Source: Arenicellales bacterium (GTDB taxonomy: Bacteria > Pseudomonadota > Gammaproteobacteria > Arenicellales > JAHEKD01). Taken from it: a DNA stretch of 64,000 nt. The notes below the pieces were generated by a model. It ran no database searches. It saw only the letters and a list, made by a program, of their open reading frames with translations, and was not told where the DNA came from. Positions 9,086 through 16,954 of this stretch are shown piece after piece (positions within the stretch are counted from its first letter, which is position 1; each line of letters begins with the position of its first letter). The position numbers and the translations under genes are program-made. Location: assembly GCA_028284225.1 (NCBI GenBank), contig JANQSD010000001.1, forward strand, positions 338,609 through 402,608. The letters are read 5' to 3'.

Positions 9086-9820
9086 GTGATTGAATTAGCC
9101 GGACAAGTACGCAAAACGGAGCCTTTATATCAGGTAGTTGAAAATCATCTGCGTGATTTAATTAATACGGGAACTTTAGTCCCTGGCGATCTTATTCCGG
9201 CCGAACCCAAGTTGGCCAGCCAGCTAAACGTAAGTCAGGGCACTGTAAAAAAGGCCATCGATAACCTTGTCTGGCAGGGCCTTTTGTATCGACATCAAGG
9301 TAAAGGTACGTTCGTTTCGCGGATAGATTTTAATAACAGCCTGTTTAAGTTTTTTTCTTATGGTGATCAGATGGGGCATGATGTGCGTGTACGTAAGCAG
9401 ACTACTGATCGTCATCTTGAACAGGGTTCTGGTGATGTGCGCAAATTGTTAGGTGTGGAAAAAGACCAGGAACTACTCTATATAGAACGTATTGGCACTG
9501 TAGATGGCGTGCCTGGATTTGTCGAATATTCCTGGTGGGATGCAAACCTGGTGCCGGGGCTGGAAAATGAACGCGTGCACATTCCGGATTTATTTTACGC
9601 CCTAATAGAAGAAAAATTTAATATTCCTGTTATCAGGGCAGAAGAAACCTTAACCGCTGAAGCTTGTGATGCCTATACGGCCGAAAAATTGCAAGTGAAA
9701 AAGGATGCACCTGTTGTAGTGCTGAATCGCATCACTTACTCAACAGATAATAAAATCATCGAAGTACGAACCAGCAAAGGCCGAGCAGATATATTCAGTT
9801 ACAAGCGTGAAATCCGTTAG
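9086..9820 (+). CDS. GntR-family transcriptional regulator with UTRA domain
   Basis: 244 residues. The N-terminal winged helix (about residues 11-80: EPLYQVVENHLRDLINTG, then LASQLNVSQGTVKKAIDNL, then RHQGKGTFVS) is classical GntR. The C-terminal UTRA ligand domain follows (ERIGTVDGVPGFVEYSWW). Start codon is GTG at 9086, preceded by an AAAAGGA ribosome site. Divergent to the tctABC-sauS-ligase operon, it most likely represses that operon until the imported acid or its derivative binds the UTRA domain. Confidence 0.85.
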   Translation: MIELAGQVRKTEPLYQVVENHLRDLINTGTLVPGDLIPAEPKLASQLNVSQGTVKKAIDNLVWQGLLYRHQGKGTFVSRIDFNNSLFKFFSYGDQMGHDVRVRKQTTDRHLEQGSGDVRKLLGVEKDQELLYIERIGTVDGVPGFVEYSWWDANLVPGLENERVHIPDLFYALIEEKFNIPVIRAEETLTAEACDAYTAEKLQVKKDAPVVVLNRITYSTDNKIIEVRTSKGRADIFSYKREIR

Positions 9821-9829
9821 TGTTGAAAT

Positions 9830-10666
9830 TTACTTTAGTGCTCCAGCATGATGAGCAATATGATCGCCCATAAACGTCGCGATAAAGTAATAACTGTGAT
9901 CATAGCCTTCATGGATGCGCAGCTTTAAAGCTTGATCATTTTCATCACAAGCCTGTTGCAATAGTTCTGGTTTTAACTGTTCAGCCAGAAAGTTATCAGC
10001 ACCGCCCTGATCGACCAACATCTCGCCAGAAACTTTGTTGCCGGCTTTGATGAGTTCAACCGCATCATATTCGAGCCAGTTGTTTTGACCAGCGCCCAAA
10101 TAGCCGCCCAGTGCTTTGTGCCCCCAGGGGCATTGGGTTGGTGAGCAAATGGGTGCGAAGGCCGAAACCGATTTATAGATGCCTGGGTTTTTGAGAGCAA
10201 TGGTGAGGGCACCATGACCGCCCATGGAATGTCCGGTGATACCTTGCCGGTTGGCGTCGGTATTAAATTCATTAAACACTAGTTCCGGCAGTTCTTTTGT
10301 GATGTAACTGTACATACGATAATTCGCAGCCCAGGGTGATTCAGTCGCATCGACATAAAAGCCGGCACCGCTGCCGAAATCATAACTCTCGTCTTCACCC
10401 TCTATGTTTGCGCCGCGAGGGCTGGTGTCAGGTGCAATCACGCAAAGACCATGCTCAGCTGCATAGCGTTGAGCCCCTGCTTTAACGGTGAAATTTTCTT
10501 CAGTGCAGGTCAGACCTGACAAATACCACAAGACAGGTAAATCTTGGCCTGATTCATGACCCGGTGTAAATATTGAAAACTGCATTGGCGTTTTTGTTTC
10601 AGCCGAGTTATGGGAATAAACAGCCTGAATACCGCCGAAGCAGCGGTTTTGACTTACTAGTTCCAT
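9830..10666 (-). CDS. fghA: S-formylglutathione hydrolase
   Basis: 278 residues, the normal size. An esterase-D alpha/beta hydrolase: oxyanion region WYLSGLTCTEENF, nucleophile elbow GHSMGGHGA, and the C-terminal His in EGYDHSYYF. It hydrolyses S-formylglutathione to formate and glutathione, the second step of glutathione-dependent formaldehyde oxidation. It lies downstream of adhC on the same strand, with a 164-bp gap filled by a repeat. Its 3' end is nine bases from the convergent gntR stop. Confidence 0.92.
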   Translation of the reverse strand: MELVSQNRCFGGIQAVYSHNSAETKTPMQFSIFTPGHESGQDLPVLWYLSGLTCTEENFTVKAGAQRYAAEHGLCVIAPDTSPRGANIEGEDESYDFGSGAGFYVDATESPWAANYRMYSYITKELPELVFNEFNTDANRQGITGHSMGGHGALTIALKNPGIYKSVSAFAPICSPTQCPWGHKALGGYLGAGQNNWLEYDAVELIKAGNKVSGEMLVDQGGADNFLAEQLKPELLQQACDENDQALKLRIHEGYDHSYYFIATFMGDHIAHHAGALK

Positions 10667-10702
10667 TATTGCTCCTGATCAATCTTCATAGTAAATAGCC
10701 GT

Positions 10703-10823
10703 CATCCTGAGAAGTCCTCCAGTAAGGATAAACTACACGACCTGAGGATCTTTGTCTTTTTTGCAATACCAAGTTTGCACTTGTCACAAGTTCAGCCAGA
10801 TTCCTCGCTGTGCTCGGAATGAC
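10703..10823. repeat. Intergenic dispersed repeat between adhC and fghA
   Basis: The gap contains GTCATCCTGAG, later CCTGAGGATCT, and ends CCTCGCTGTGCTCGGAATGACA. These words can pair with each other to form an imperfect stem (GTCATCC...GGAATGAC ends). A related GTCATCCTGAG...GGATCT word set occurs at 26419-26452, so this looks like a multi-copy palindromic intergenic repeat of this genome. It may end or process the adhC transcript. Confidence 0.5.
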
Positions 10824-10830
10824 AGGGAAA

Positions 10831-11940
10831 TTAAAATTCGACCACTGCGCGGATAGATTCACCAGCATGCATCAAATCAAAACCTTGATTAATGTCGTCC
10901 AGGGCTAATTTGTGAGTGATCAAGTCATCGATATTAATTTTGCCGTCCATGTACCAGTCGACAATTTTGGGAACATCCGTTCGGCCTTTGGCGCCGCCGA
11001 ATGCTGTGCCACGCCAAACTCGACCGGTTACTAATTGAAAAGGTCGGGTACTGATTTCCTGGCCGGCACCAGCTACACCGATAATTACCGATTCACCCCA
11101 GCCTTTGTGGCAGCATTCCAGTGCCTGACGCATGACTTCGACATTACCTATGCATTCAAAGCTAAAATCGGCACCGCCTTTGGTTAAGTCAACGATATAA
11201 GGGACCAGGTCACCTTCGACTTCACTAGGATTGACAAAATGAGTCATGCCAAACTGCTCGCCCAGTGCTTCACGCGCCGGATTCAGGTCAACCCCGACAA
11301 TCATATTGGCACCTGCCAAGCGTGCACCTTGAATAACATTAAGACCAATACCGCCTAAACCAAACACCACCACATTATCGCCGGGTTTAACTTTGGCCGT
11401 ATTGATGACAGCACCAATTCCGGTAGTTACCCCGCAGCCGATATAACAAATCTTGTCGAACGGCGCATCTTCCCGAACTTTCGCCAGGGCAATTTCAGGC
11501 ACTACAGTGTGATTGGAAAAGGTCGACGTGCCCATATAATGAAAAATTTTATCATTACCAATTGAAAACCTACTGGAACCATCCGGCATCACACCTTGGC
11601 CTTGTGTTTCGCGAATTTTTTGGCATAGGTTTGTTTTGCCGCTGGTGCAGTATTCGCATTCACGACATTCTGGTGTGTACAAAGGGATAACATGATCGCC
11701 TTTTTTCAGGCTGGTAACACCTGGTCCAACATCAACCACAATGCCGGCACCTTCATGACCTAATATTGCGGGAAACAAGCCTTCCGGGTCAGCGCCTGAG
11801 CGGGTAAATTCGTCGGTATGGCAGATACCAGTTGCCTTGATTTCAACCACGACTTCGCCTTCTTTGGGGCCGTCAAGATTTACTGTCTCAATGACTAAAG
11901 GTTCACCCGCTTTGTATGCAACTGCTGCGCGTGTTTCCAT
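10831..11940 (-). CDS. adhC: S-(hydroxymethyl)glutathione dehydrogenase / class III alcohol dehydrogenase
   Basis: 369 residues. Zinc-dependent medium-chain dehydrogenase with catalytic zinc ligands in TGICHTDEF and GHEGAG, the four-cysteine structural zinc loop (CRECEYCTSGKTNLC), and the Rossmann motif GLGGIGLNVIQGA. The class III signature includes GGAKGRTDVP. It oxidises the spontaneous formaldehyde-glutathione adduct with NAD to S-formylglutathione, which FghA then cleaves. The pair detoxifies formaldehyde or oxidises C1 units from methylated substrates. No regulator of the FrmR type is visible. Confidence 0.93.
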   Translation of the reverse strand: METRAAVAYKAGEPLVIETVNLDGPKEGEVVVEIKATGICHTDEFTRSGADPEGLFPAILGHEGAGIVVDVGPGVTSLKKGDHVIPLYTPECRECEYCTSGKTNLCQKIRETQGQGVMPDGSSRFSIGNDKIFHYMGTSTFSNHTVVPEIALAKVREDAPFDKICYIGCGVTTGIGAVINTAKVKPGDNVVVFGLGGIGLNVIQGARLAGANMIVGVDLNPAREALGEQFGMTHFVNPSEVEGDLVPYIVDLTKGGADFSFECIGNVEVMRQALECCHKGWGESVIIGVAGAGQEISTRPFQLVTGRVWRGTAFGGAKGRTDVPKIVDWYMDGKINIDDLITHKLALDDINQGFDLMHAGESIRAVVEF

Positions 11941-12105
11941 GAAATGCCTCCTGTGAGTTGATCAAAATTTTATTCTGACTTTATACCGGATTATTTTTAT
12001 TTGTACAAATGTTTAGCGGACTTATCACAATTAGCTTTAACACTAAGAACGATCGTAAAAATGTTTGTTTAGGCAAGCAAACTATTTAGAGGGTTTCATC
12101 ATATC

Positions 12106-13065
12106 TCAGTTAATTGTCTGAAGCTTACCGATTAAAATCCCATCTATAATTAATTGGATGGTGTGATAGGCGATAATCGGGAAACTGATAATCGCTAAGT
12201 TAGGGTTGTTGGCAAATAATACCGCGACGATGGGTAAGCCCAGTGCCAGGGTTTTTTGAGTTGCTGTAATGGTCAGACACTTGCGATCAGCCATATTAAA
12301 GCGGGAGGAATTTAGCGCACTGCTGTACCAAGTCAGTGCAGTAATAACTAATTTTAATAATAAACTAAGCAACAAAATATAAACGAAATCAATAAAGCTA
12401 AGATTGATGCCTTTCTCAAAAGCATTAATAAAAGCAATCAGCATAATGGTCAAGATCATCCAGTTACTGCCAGACTTGGCCAGAGTCGGATTGACTTTGA
12501 TCGAAAAAAAATTACGCCCTAATTGACCCACTAAAAACGGCAAGATAACCAAAAGAATGAGTTTTTTAATGGCTGCAATCGGATCAAGCTCAATGCTTTG
12601 GCCGATTAAAAAATAGATCAATAAAGGGGTAAGAAATATTCCCAGAATATTGCCTAGTGTGGCATTAAATAGTGAGGCTTCCTCATTACCCCCGGCATTG
12701 CGCGTAAACACCACGCAGCTGGTTATTGTGGTTGGAATACAGGCCAGAACAATAAAACCGACATAAACCAGATTGCTTAGGTTATTTGAATTCAGCAAAA
12801 TTGCCGTTGCGATAACAAGCAACGGAAAAATTACAAAAGAAATAGTTTGTACCCAAAGGTGTAGTTGCCAGTTTTTAATTGAATCTAATAACTTTAAAGA
12901 ATCAATGGTTAACCCGCTTAATAGAAAAATGCCAACAATGAGTGAGAACTTGAATAAACTGGAATGAGCCGTAGATAAGGAAAAATCACTCAGTGAGATC
13001 AAATATGCCGCCAAAATGACGGCAAATATGGCCAAGGTAAACCATTGTCTTTTTAACGCGCTCAT
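12106..13065 (-). CDS. SBF-like (bile acid:sodium symporter superfamily) membrane transporter, YfeH type
   Basis: 319 residues with about nine to ten hydrophobic helices. The segment CIPTTITSCVVFTRNAGGNEEASLFNATLGNILGIFLTPLL has the polar crossing-helix pattern of SBF-like/YfeH proteins; a second one lies at CLTITATQKTLALGLPI. Substrates of this subgroup are unknown, though anion import coupled to sodium is the family theme. It stands alone in the minus strand, between adhC and a phosphatase gene. The 165-bp gap before adhC holds nothing I recognise. Confidence 0.75.
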   Translation of the reverse strand: MSALKRQWFTLAIFAVILAAYLISLSDFSLSTAHSSLFKFSLIVGIFLLSGLTIDSLKLLDSIKNWQLHLWVQTISFVIFPLLVIATAILLNSNNLSNLVYVGFIVLACIPTTITSCVVFTRNAGGNEEASLFNATLGNILGIFLTPLLIYFLIGQSIELDPIAAIKKLILLVILPFLVGQLGRNFFSIKVNPTLAKSGSNWMILTIMLIAFINAFEKGINLSFIDFVYILLLSLLLKLVITALTWYSSALNSSRFNMADRKCLTITATQKTLALGLPIVAVLFANNPNLAIISFPIIAYHTIQLIIDGILIGKLQTIN

Positions 13066-13125
13066 TGAGTCAAATATCTTTGAAGCAACCCTAATTTCAT
13101 AACGGATAATAGTTTGCTTGCCTCA

Positions 13126-13803
13126 TCATTGAGGTTGGTCATCATGGTTAAATAAGGCCTGTGAAGCAAAAGATTGAAATTGGTTTAGTGATTCGAGTGT
13201 CATGTCGCAAAAGCTGAATTTACTTATCTGACGCGGATAGTCCTCTGGAACAGCAATGACTTTCATTCTGGCCGCTTTAGCTGCAATTGCACCCGTTAAA
13301 GAATCTTCAAAGACCAGGCATTTCTCAGGGTCGGTATTTAATTCTTTTGCACAGGTCAAGTATGCAGCCGGGTGAGGTTTCCCGTGTTCTTCGCGTTCGG
13401 CTGAATGTAGTAGTTGGAAAAACTGATCGATATTCAGTTTTTTAGTGACTGCAGCAATGATTGTGGCTGGCGAAGAACTGCAAATAGCCATTGGTAGATG
13501 TTTACTATGGAAATTCTGAATTAATGCTGTCGCGCCTTGTTTCTCAGTCGCCATTTGGTCGACTAATTGTTCAACCTCACTAATAATTTGTGCGGCAACT
13601 GTTTCAACATTAGGGTTGCGCCATTGATAGCGCTGATGCCAATAAGCCACCGCATCAAGATTTCTCATCCCCGTAGTTTGCTGTGACATTGCTTCAGTAA
13701 ACGTTATACCTAGGCGATTATAAACTTCGATTTCCGCTTTTCGCCACAGAGGCTCGGAATCAATTAAAAGTCCATCCAAATCGAAAATAACTGCTTCGAT
13801 CAC
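13126..13803 (-). CDS. HAD-family sugar phosphatase (HxpB/YniC-like)
   Basis: 225 residues. HAD motif I is FDLDGLLIDSEPLW, motif II is the Ser in CSSSPATI, and motifs III/IV are HGKPHPAAY and CLVFEDSLTG. A helical cap (residues ~18-90) follows motif I, as in beta-phosphoglucomutase-like and hexitol/2-deoxyglucose-6-phosphatase enzymes; GMRNLDAVAYWHQRYQW is typical of the latter. Likely a broad-specificity sugar phosphate phosphatase in the cytoplasm. Substrate is not certain. Confidence 0.8.
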   Translation of the reverse strand: MIEAVIFDLDGLLIDSEPLWRKAEIEVYNRLGITFTEAMSQQTTGMRNLDAVAYWHQRYQWRNPNVETVAAQIISEVEQLVDQMATEKQGATALIQNFHSKHLPMAICSSSPATIIAAVTKKLNIDQFFQLLHSAEREEHGKPHPAAYLTCAKELNTDPEKCLVFEDSLTGAIAAKAARMKVIAVPEDYPRQISKFSFCDMTLESLNQFQSFASQALFNHDDQPQ

Positions 13804-13861
13804 GAGATATTACAATTCATACTATGCGGTGATTCTTACGTTAACAATGATGGCTCATTCA

Positions 13862-14413
13862 TTAAAGCTTGGTAAATTTATCGCCTAAACTGACCGTACC
13901 ATCCCGAATGACTTTGGCATAAATTCCTCTTAACCGGTTTTGTCTGCCGCGTTTATCGTTAACAAACCTGGATGCGTCTCGACCAAATCTGTTGGCAAAC
14001 TTCAAACAGGCATTATGGGCTTCGGCCGTGATCTCAAGAATACTTTCTCCCAGATTTAATCGGTCACCTGGCGCTAAATTTTCAATGCTTAAATTCATGT
14101 CGATAAATAAATTATCGCCGGCCAGCGCCCAGCGTTCAGAATCGCTATCAATAGACGCAATACAGCGCCAATTCATAATGCAAACCTGAACATCAGGGTG
14201 GGGGCTACCATCATCAAGCGTTAACCAGCATTCTGTTGCCCACTTATCACCCTCAACACCGTTGGCTGCACTGAGTCGAATGGTTTGGTGAACGACACGT
14301 TCATCGGTAACCGGTCGAGTTACAATCAGTTTGACTTCTCCCTGATCTTTGGGTGCATCTAATATATAGGATAGCTTTTGTTCTAATTGCTCATATGAAA
14401 GGTGGTTTAACAT
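13862..14413 (-). CDS. MOSC-domain protein
   Basis: 183 residues spanning a single MOSC domain: an N-terminal strand region (VKLIVTRPVTDERVV), ANGVEGDKW, LFIDMNLSIENLAPGDRLNLGESILEIT, then the conserved cysteine segment AHNACLKFANRFG (YiiM-like order is H..C.K). MOSC domains bind molybdenum cofactor or handle sulfur at such a cysteine; this stand-alone form has no known reaction. A molybdenum hydroxylase is encoded nearby (16486-19114) but in a separate transcription unit, so a link is only a suggestion. Confidence 0.8.
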   Translation of the reverse strand: MLNHLSYEQLEQKLSYILDAPKDQGEVKLIVTRPVTDERVVHQTIRLSAANGVEGDKWATECWLTLDDGSPHPDVQVCIMNWRCIASIDSDSERWALAGDNLFIDMNLSIENLAPGDRLNLGESILEITAEAHNACLKFANRFGRDASRFVNDKRGRQNRLRGIYAKVIRDGTVSLGDKFTKL

Positions 14414-14499
14414 GAGTTGTTACGGCATTATTTCTGGTTTGCGATGAAGGTTATTCTAATGGCTGATAAGATTTTAAAAAAGCAAATTAGCCAATAGTC

Positions 14500-15414
14500 T
14501 TAAACTGATCCCGGTGCAGTTAATGATGGGGATTCGCCAAATTGCCGTTTATATTCACGGCTGAATTGAGCAGGGCTGTTATAGCCGACCAGATAGCCCG
14601 CCTCGCTGACAGTTTTGCCCTCCATGATGTAGCTTTTAGCTTTGTTTAATCTAATCAGCTTAATGTATTGAAGCGGGGCGAGATGCATAACCTGTTTGAA
14701 TTTTTTATGAAAGCCTGAGTTACTCATGTTGACCAATTCAGCTAGAACGTCGACGGATATATTTTTTTCCAGATTCTCATGCAGGTATTCTACAGCTTTA
14801 GAGATTTGTTGTATCTGCCCTTGCTGCCTGAGCAAAGATTGAAGTGCGCCGCCTTGCCCATCTCTTAATATACGAAAATAGATTTCATCGATAATTGATT
14901 CACCGACAATAGCAGCTTCGGTGACATCATCCAGAGTTTTAAGTAAGCGAATAGCGGCATCTAGAAGCTGATCGTTTATGCCGGCTGAAAATATTCCCGA
15001 TGTGTCGAAATTTTCCGGCTTTTTTCTTGCCTGATCGATGTTGTCCATCTTCAAGAGCAGTTTTGTCAAACGGTATCGATCAAGTCGAATACATAAGCCA
15101 AGCATAGGGTTATCTTCGCTAATATCAATCAATTCACATTCTACGGCCATGGGAACGAACAGAGCCAGGAAGTTTCCGGCATTATATTCATACCGTTTGC
15201 CTTCAAGATAAATGTATTTTTTTCCTTGAGCGGCAATAATCAGACCCGGCTCATAGATTAATGAGACCCGGCCATGAGATTGTGATTCCCGGAAAAATTT
15301 CAGTGGCTCAAGAGGGCTTTGGAAAATACCATTTCCCGGCGCCTGCTTTTTTATTAATTGCCCTAATTCTTCAAGTCTTGAATTTGTGCTGCCCATTATC
15401 AATATCTGTAACAT
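14500..15414 (-). CDS. AraC-family transcriptional regulator with AraC_N domain
   Basis: About 304 residues (298 if the second ATG at 15396 is used). The N-terminal sensor resembles the AraC_N group (SLIYEPGLIIAAQGKKYIYLEGKRYEYNAGNFLALFVPMAVECEL). The C-terminal double helix-turn-helix is clear: ISVDVLAELVNMSNSGFHKKFK and KTVSEAGYLVGYNSPAQFSREYKRQFGESP. It is divergent to a short-chain dehydrogenase gene (15577), a very common pairing for this regulator group, so it probably activates that gene. Confidence 0.85.
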   Translation of the reverse strand: MLQILIMGSTNSRLEELGQLIKKQAPGNGIFQSPLEPLKFFRESQSHGRVSLIYEPGLIIAAQGKKYIYLEGKRYEYNAGNFLALFVPMAVECELIDISEDNPMLGLCIRLDRYRLTKLLLKMDNIDQARKKPENFDTSGIFSAGINDQLLDAAIRLLKTLDDVTEAAIVGESIIDEIYFRILRDGQGGALQSLLRQQGQIQQISKAVEYLHENLEKNISVDVLAELVNMSNSGFHKKFKQVMHLAPLQYIKLIRLNKAKSYIMEGKTVSEAGYLVGYNSPAQFSREYKRQFGESPSLTAPGSV

Positions 15415-15576
15415 TTAGCCTGAGAATATCAAAAATATTGCCAGAAAAATCTGAATCTCTTTTAAATTAGAGTTTTATGCAAGATTTCTGTGGTTTTGTG
15501 TATTCAGAAGTCCAAATCAAGTATCTATTATGAATTCTCATTTCCTAATCGTTAACCGTTAGTCCAGAGAGTATTC

Positions 15577-16401
15577 ATGGCTAAGACAATTTTTATTACA
15601 GGTGCCTCCAGTGGCATCGGCAAGGAAACAGCAAAATTTTTTCATGATAAAGGCTGGAATGTCATCGCAACCATGCGTTCACCGGATAAAGAAACAGAGT
15701 TAGTTGAGTTAGAAAATGTCAGCGTTATTTACCTGGATGTAACCGACGAAACCTCCATCAAATCGGCAATAAGTCAAAGTATCGCCAAATTTAATAATAT
15801 TGATGTTTTACTCAATAATGCGGGTTATGGTGCTTATGGGCCGCTAGAAGCCTTTTCCATGGAAAATGTGCGTCGCCAGTTTGATACCAATGTCATTGGA
15901 TTACTGGCTACAACTAAAGCAGTATTACCGCATATGCGGGAGCATAAATCTGGCGTTATAGTTAATATATCTTCTATTGGCGGCAGGATGACTTTCCCGC
16001 TTGGCACGCTTTACCATGGCACTAAGTTTGCTGTTGAAGGCTTATCTGAAGCGCTGCACTATGAATTAGAACCGATGGGCATCAAAGTTAAGATTATAGA
16101 ACCTGGGATGATCAATACTGATTTCGGAGGGCGCTCATTTGATTTTGCTAATGATGAGTCAATAGCAGAATACCAGCAGACTGTACAAAAGCTTTTTGCT
16201 GTCTGGGGTAGCCCAGAGCTAGCTCAGACACGTTCAGAACCAATTGTTGTAGCAGAAGTAATTTGGAATGCGGTGACTGATGGAAGTGACAATCTCCGCT
16301 ATACGGCAGGAGATGATGCAAAAACCCTAATGTCTAATCGTGATAATCAGGACGATCAGATATTTATTGGTAGTGTGAAGAGTCAGTTCGGACTTATCTG
16401 A
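15577..16401 (+). CDS. Short-chain dehydrogenase/reductase (SDR family oxidoreductase)
   Basis: 274 residues. Classical SDR: cofactor motif TGASSGIG at residues 7-14, NNAG at about 80-83, catalytic Ser in NISSIGG and YHGTK (Tyr/Lys pair). The proximal acidic residue pattern (TMRSPDKE after the second strand) suggests NADP use. Substrate unknown. It is divergent from an AraC regulator and 84 bp ahead of the molybdenum hydroxylase genes, possibly one unit with them. Confidence 0.85.
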   Translation: MAKTIFITGASSGIGKETAKFFHDKGWNVIATMRSPDKETELVELENVSVIYLDVTDETSIKSAISQSIAKFNNIDVLLNNAGYGAYGPLEAFSMENVRRQFDTNVIGLLATTKAVLPHMREHKSGVIVNISSIGGRMTFPLGTLYHGTKFAVEGLSEALHYELEPMGIKVKIIEPGMINTDFGGRSFDFANDESIAEYQQTVQKLFAVWGSPELAQTRSEPIVVAEVIWNAVTDGSDNLRYTAGDDAKTLMSNRDNQDDQIFIGSVKSQFGLI

Positions 16402-16485
16402 CAGCTTTGAAATATATAACTTTATTAAGTCCAGTGATTAGTTGGAAACAATTTAACTTAAAAGTGTCCATTCGAGGAGCATATA

Positions 16486-16944
16486 ATGAGCATAAATTTT
16501 AAATTGAACGGTGTCGACCAATCTGTTGATGCGACTGAAGATACGCCACTATTATGGGTTATTCGAGACCACCTGAAACTGACCGGAACAAAATTCGGTT
16601 GCGGGATGGCGTTATGTGGAGCTTGTACTGTTCACTTGGATGGCCAAGCAATACGGTCATGTGTGACGCCTGTAGCCGCAGCCAAGGATAAGACGGTAAC
16701 GACCATAGAAGGTTTAAACTCCAAACAAGGTCAGGCAGTAAAACAAGCTTGGGAGGATTTAGCTGTGGTGCAATGCGGCTATTGTCAATCCGGGCAGATC
16801 ATGTCGGCTGCTGCATTGCTTAGCAATAATGCGAGTCCGTCTGATGACGATATTAATACAGCCATGTCAGGTAATATCTGTCGTTGTTCGACGTATGTGC
16901 GAATTCGAAAAGCAGTTAAACAAGCTGCTGAAAGTCTAGCTTAA
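16486..16944 (+). CDS. iorA: (2Fe-2S) subunit of a molybdenum hydroxylase (isoquinoline 1-oxidoreductase alpha type)
   Basis: 152 residues. Plant-type [2Fe-2S] cysteines lie in [17 protein letters not shown] with the fourth in AIRSCVTP. The second cluster domain has [10 protein letters not shown] and [15 protein letters not shown]. These are the two clusters of xanthine-oxidase-family small subunits. It carries electrons from the molybdopterin subunit encoded eleven bases downstream. A good ribosome site (GAGGAG) precedes the ATG. No FAD subunit is present, as in isoquinoline oxidoreductase and related periplasmic aldehyde oxidases. Confidence 0.85.
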   Translation: MSINFKLNGVDQSVDATEDTPLLWVIRDHLKLTGTKFGCGMALCGACTVHLDGQAIRSCVTPVAAAKDKTVTTIEGLNSKQGQAVKQAWEDLAVVQCGYCQSGQIMSAAALLSNNASPSDDDINTAMSGNICRCSTYVRIRKAVKQAAESLA

Positions 16945-16954
16945 GGAGGAAACC

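Noticed and set aside
9830..11940. Formaldehyde genes as part of the tct-sauS operon
   Set aside because: The GntR gene on the opposite strand lies between them and fghA ends convergent to it, so they form a separate unit. No formaldehyde-yielding step is evident in the tct operon.
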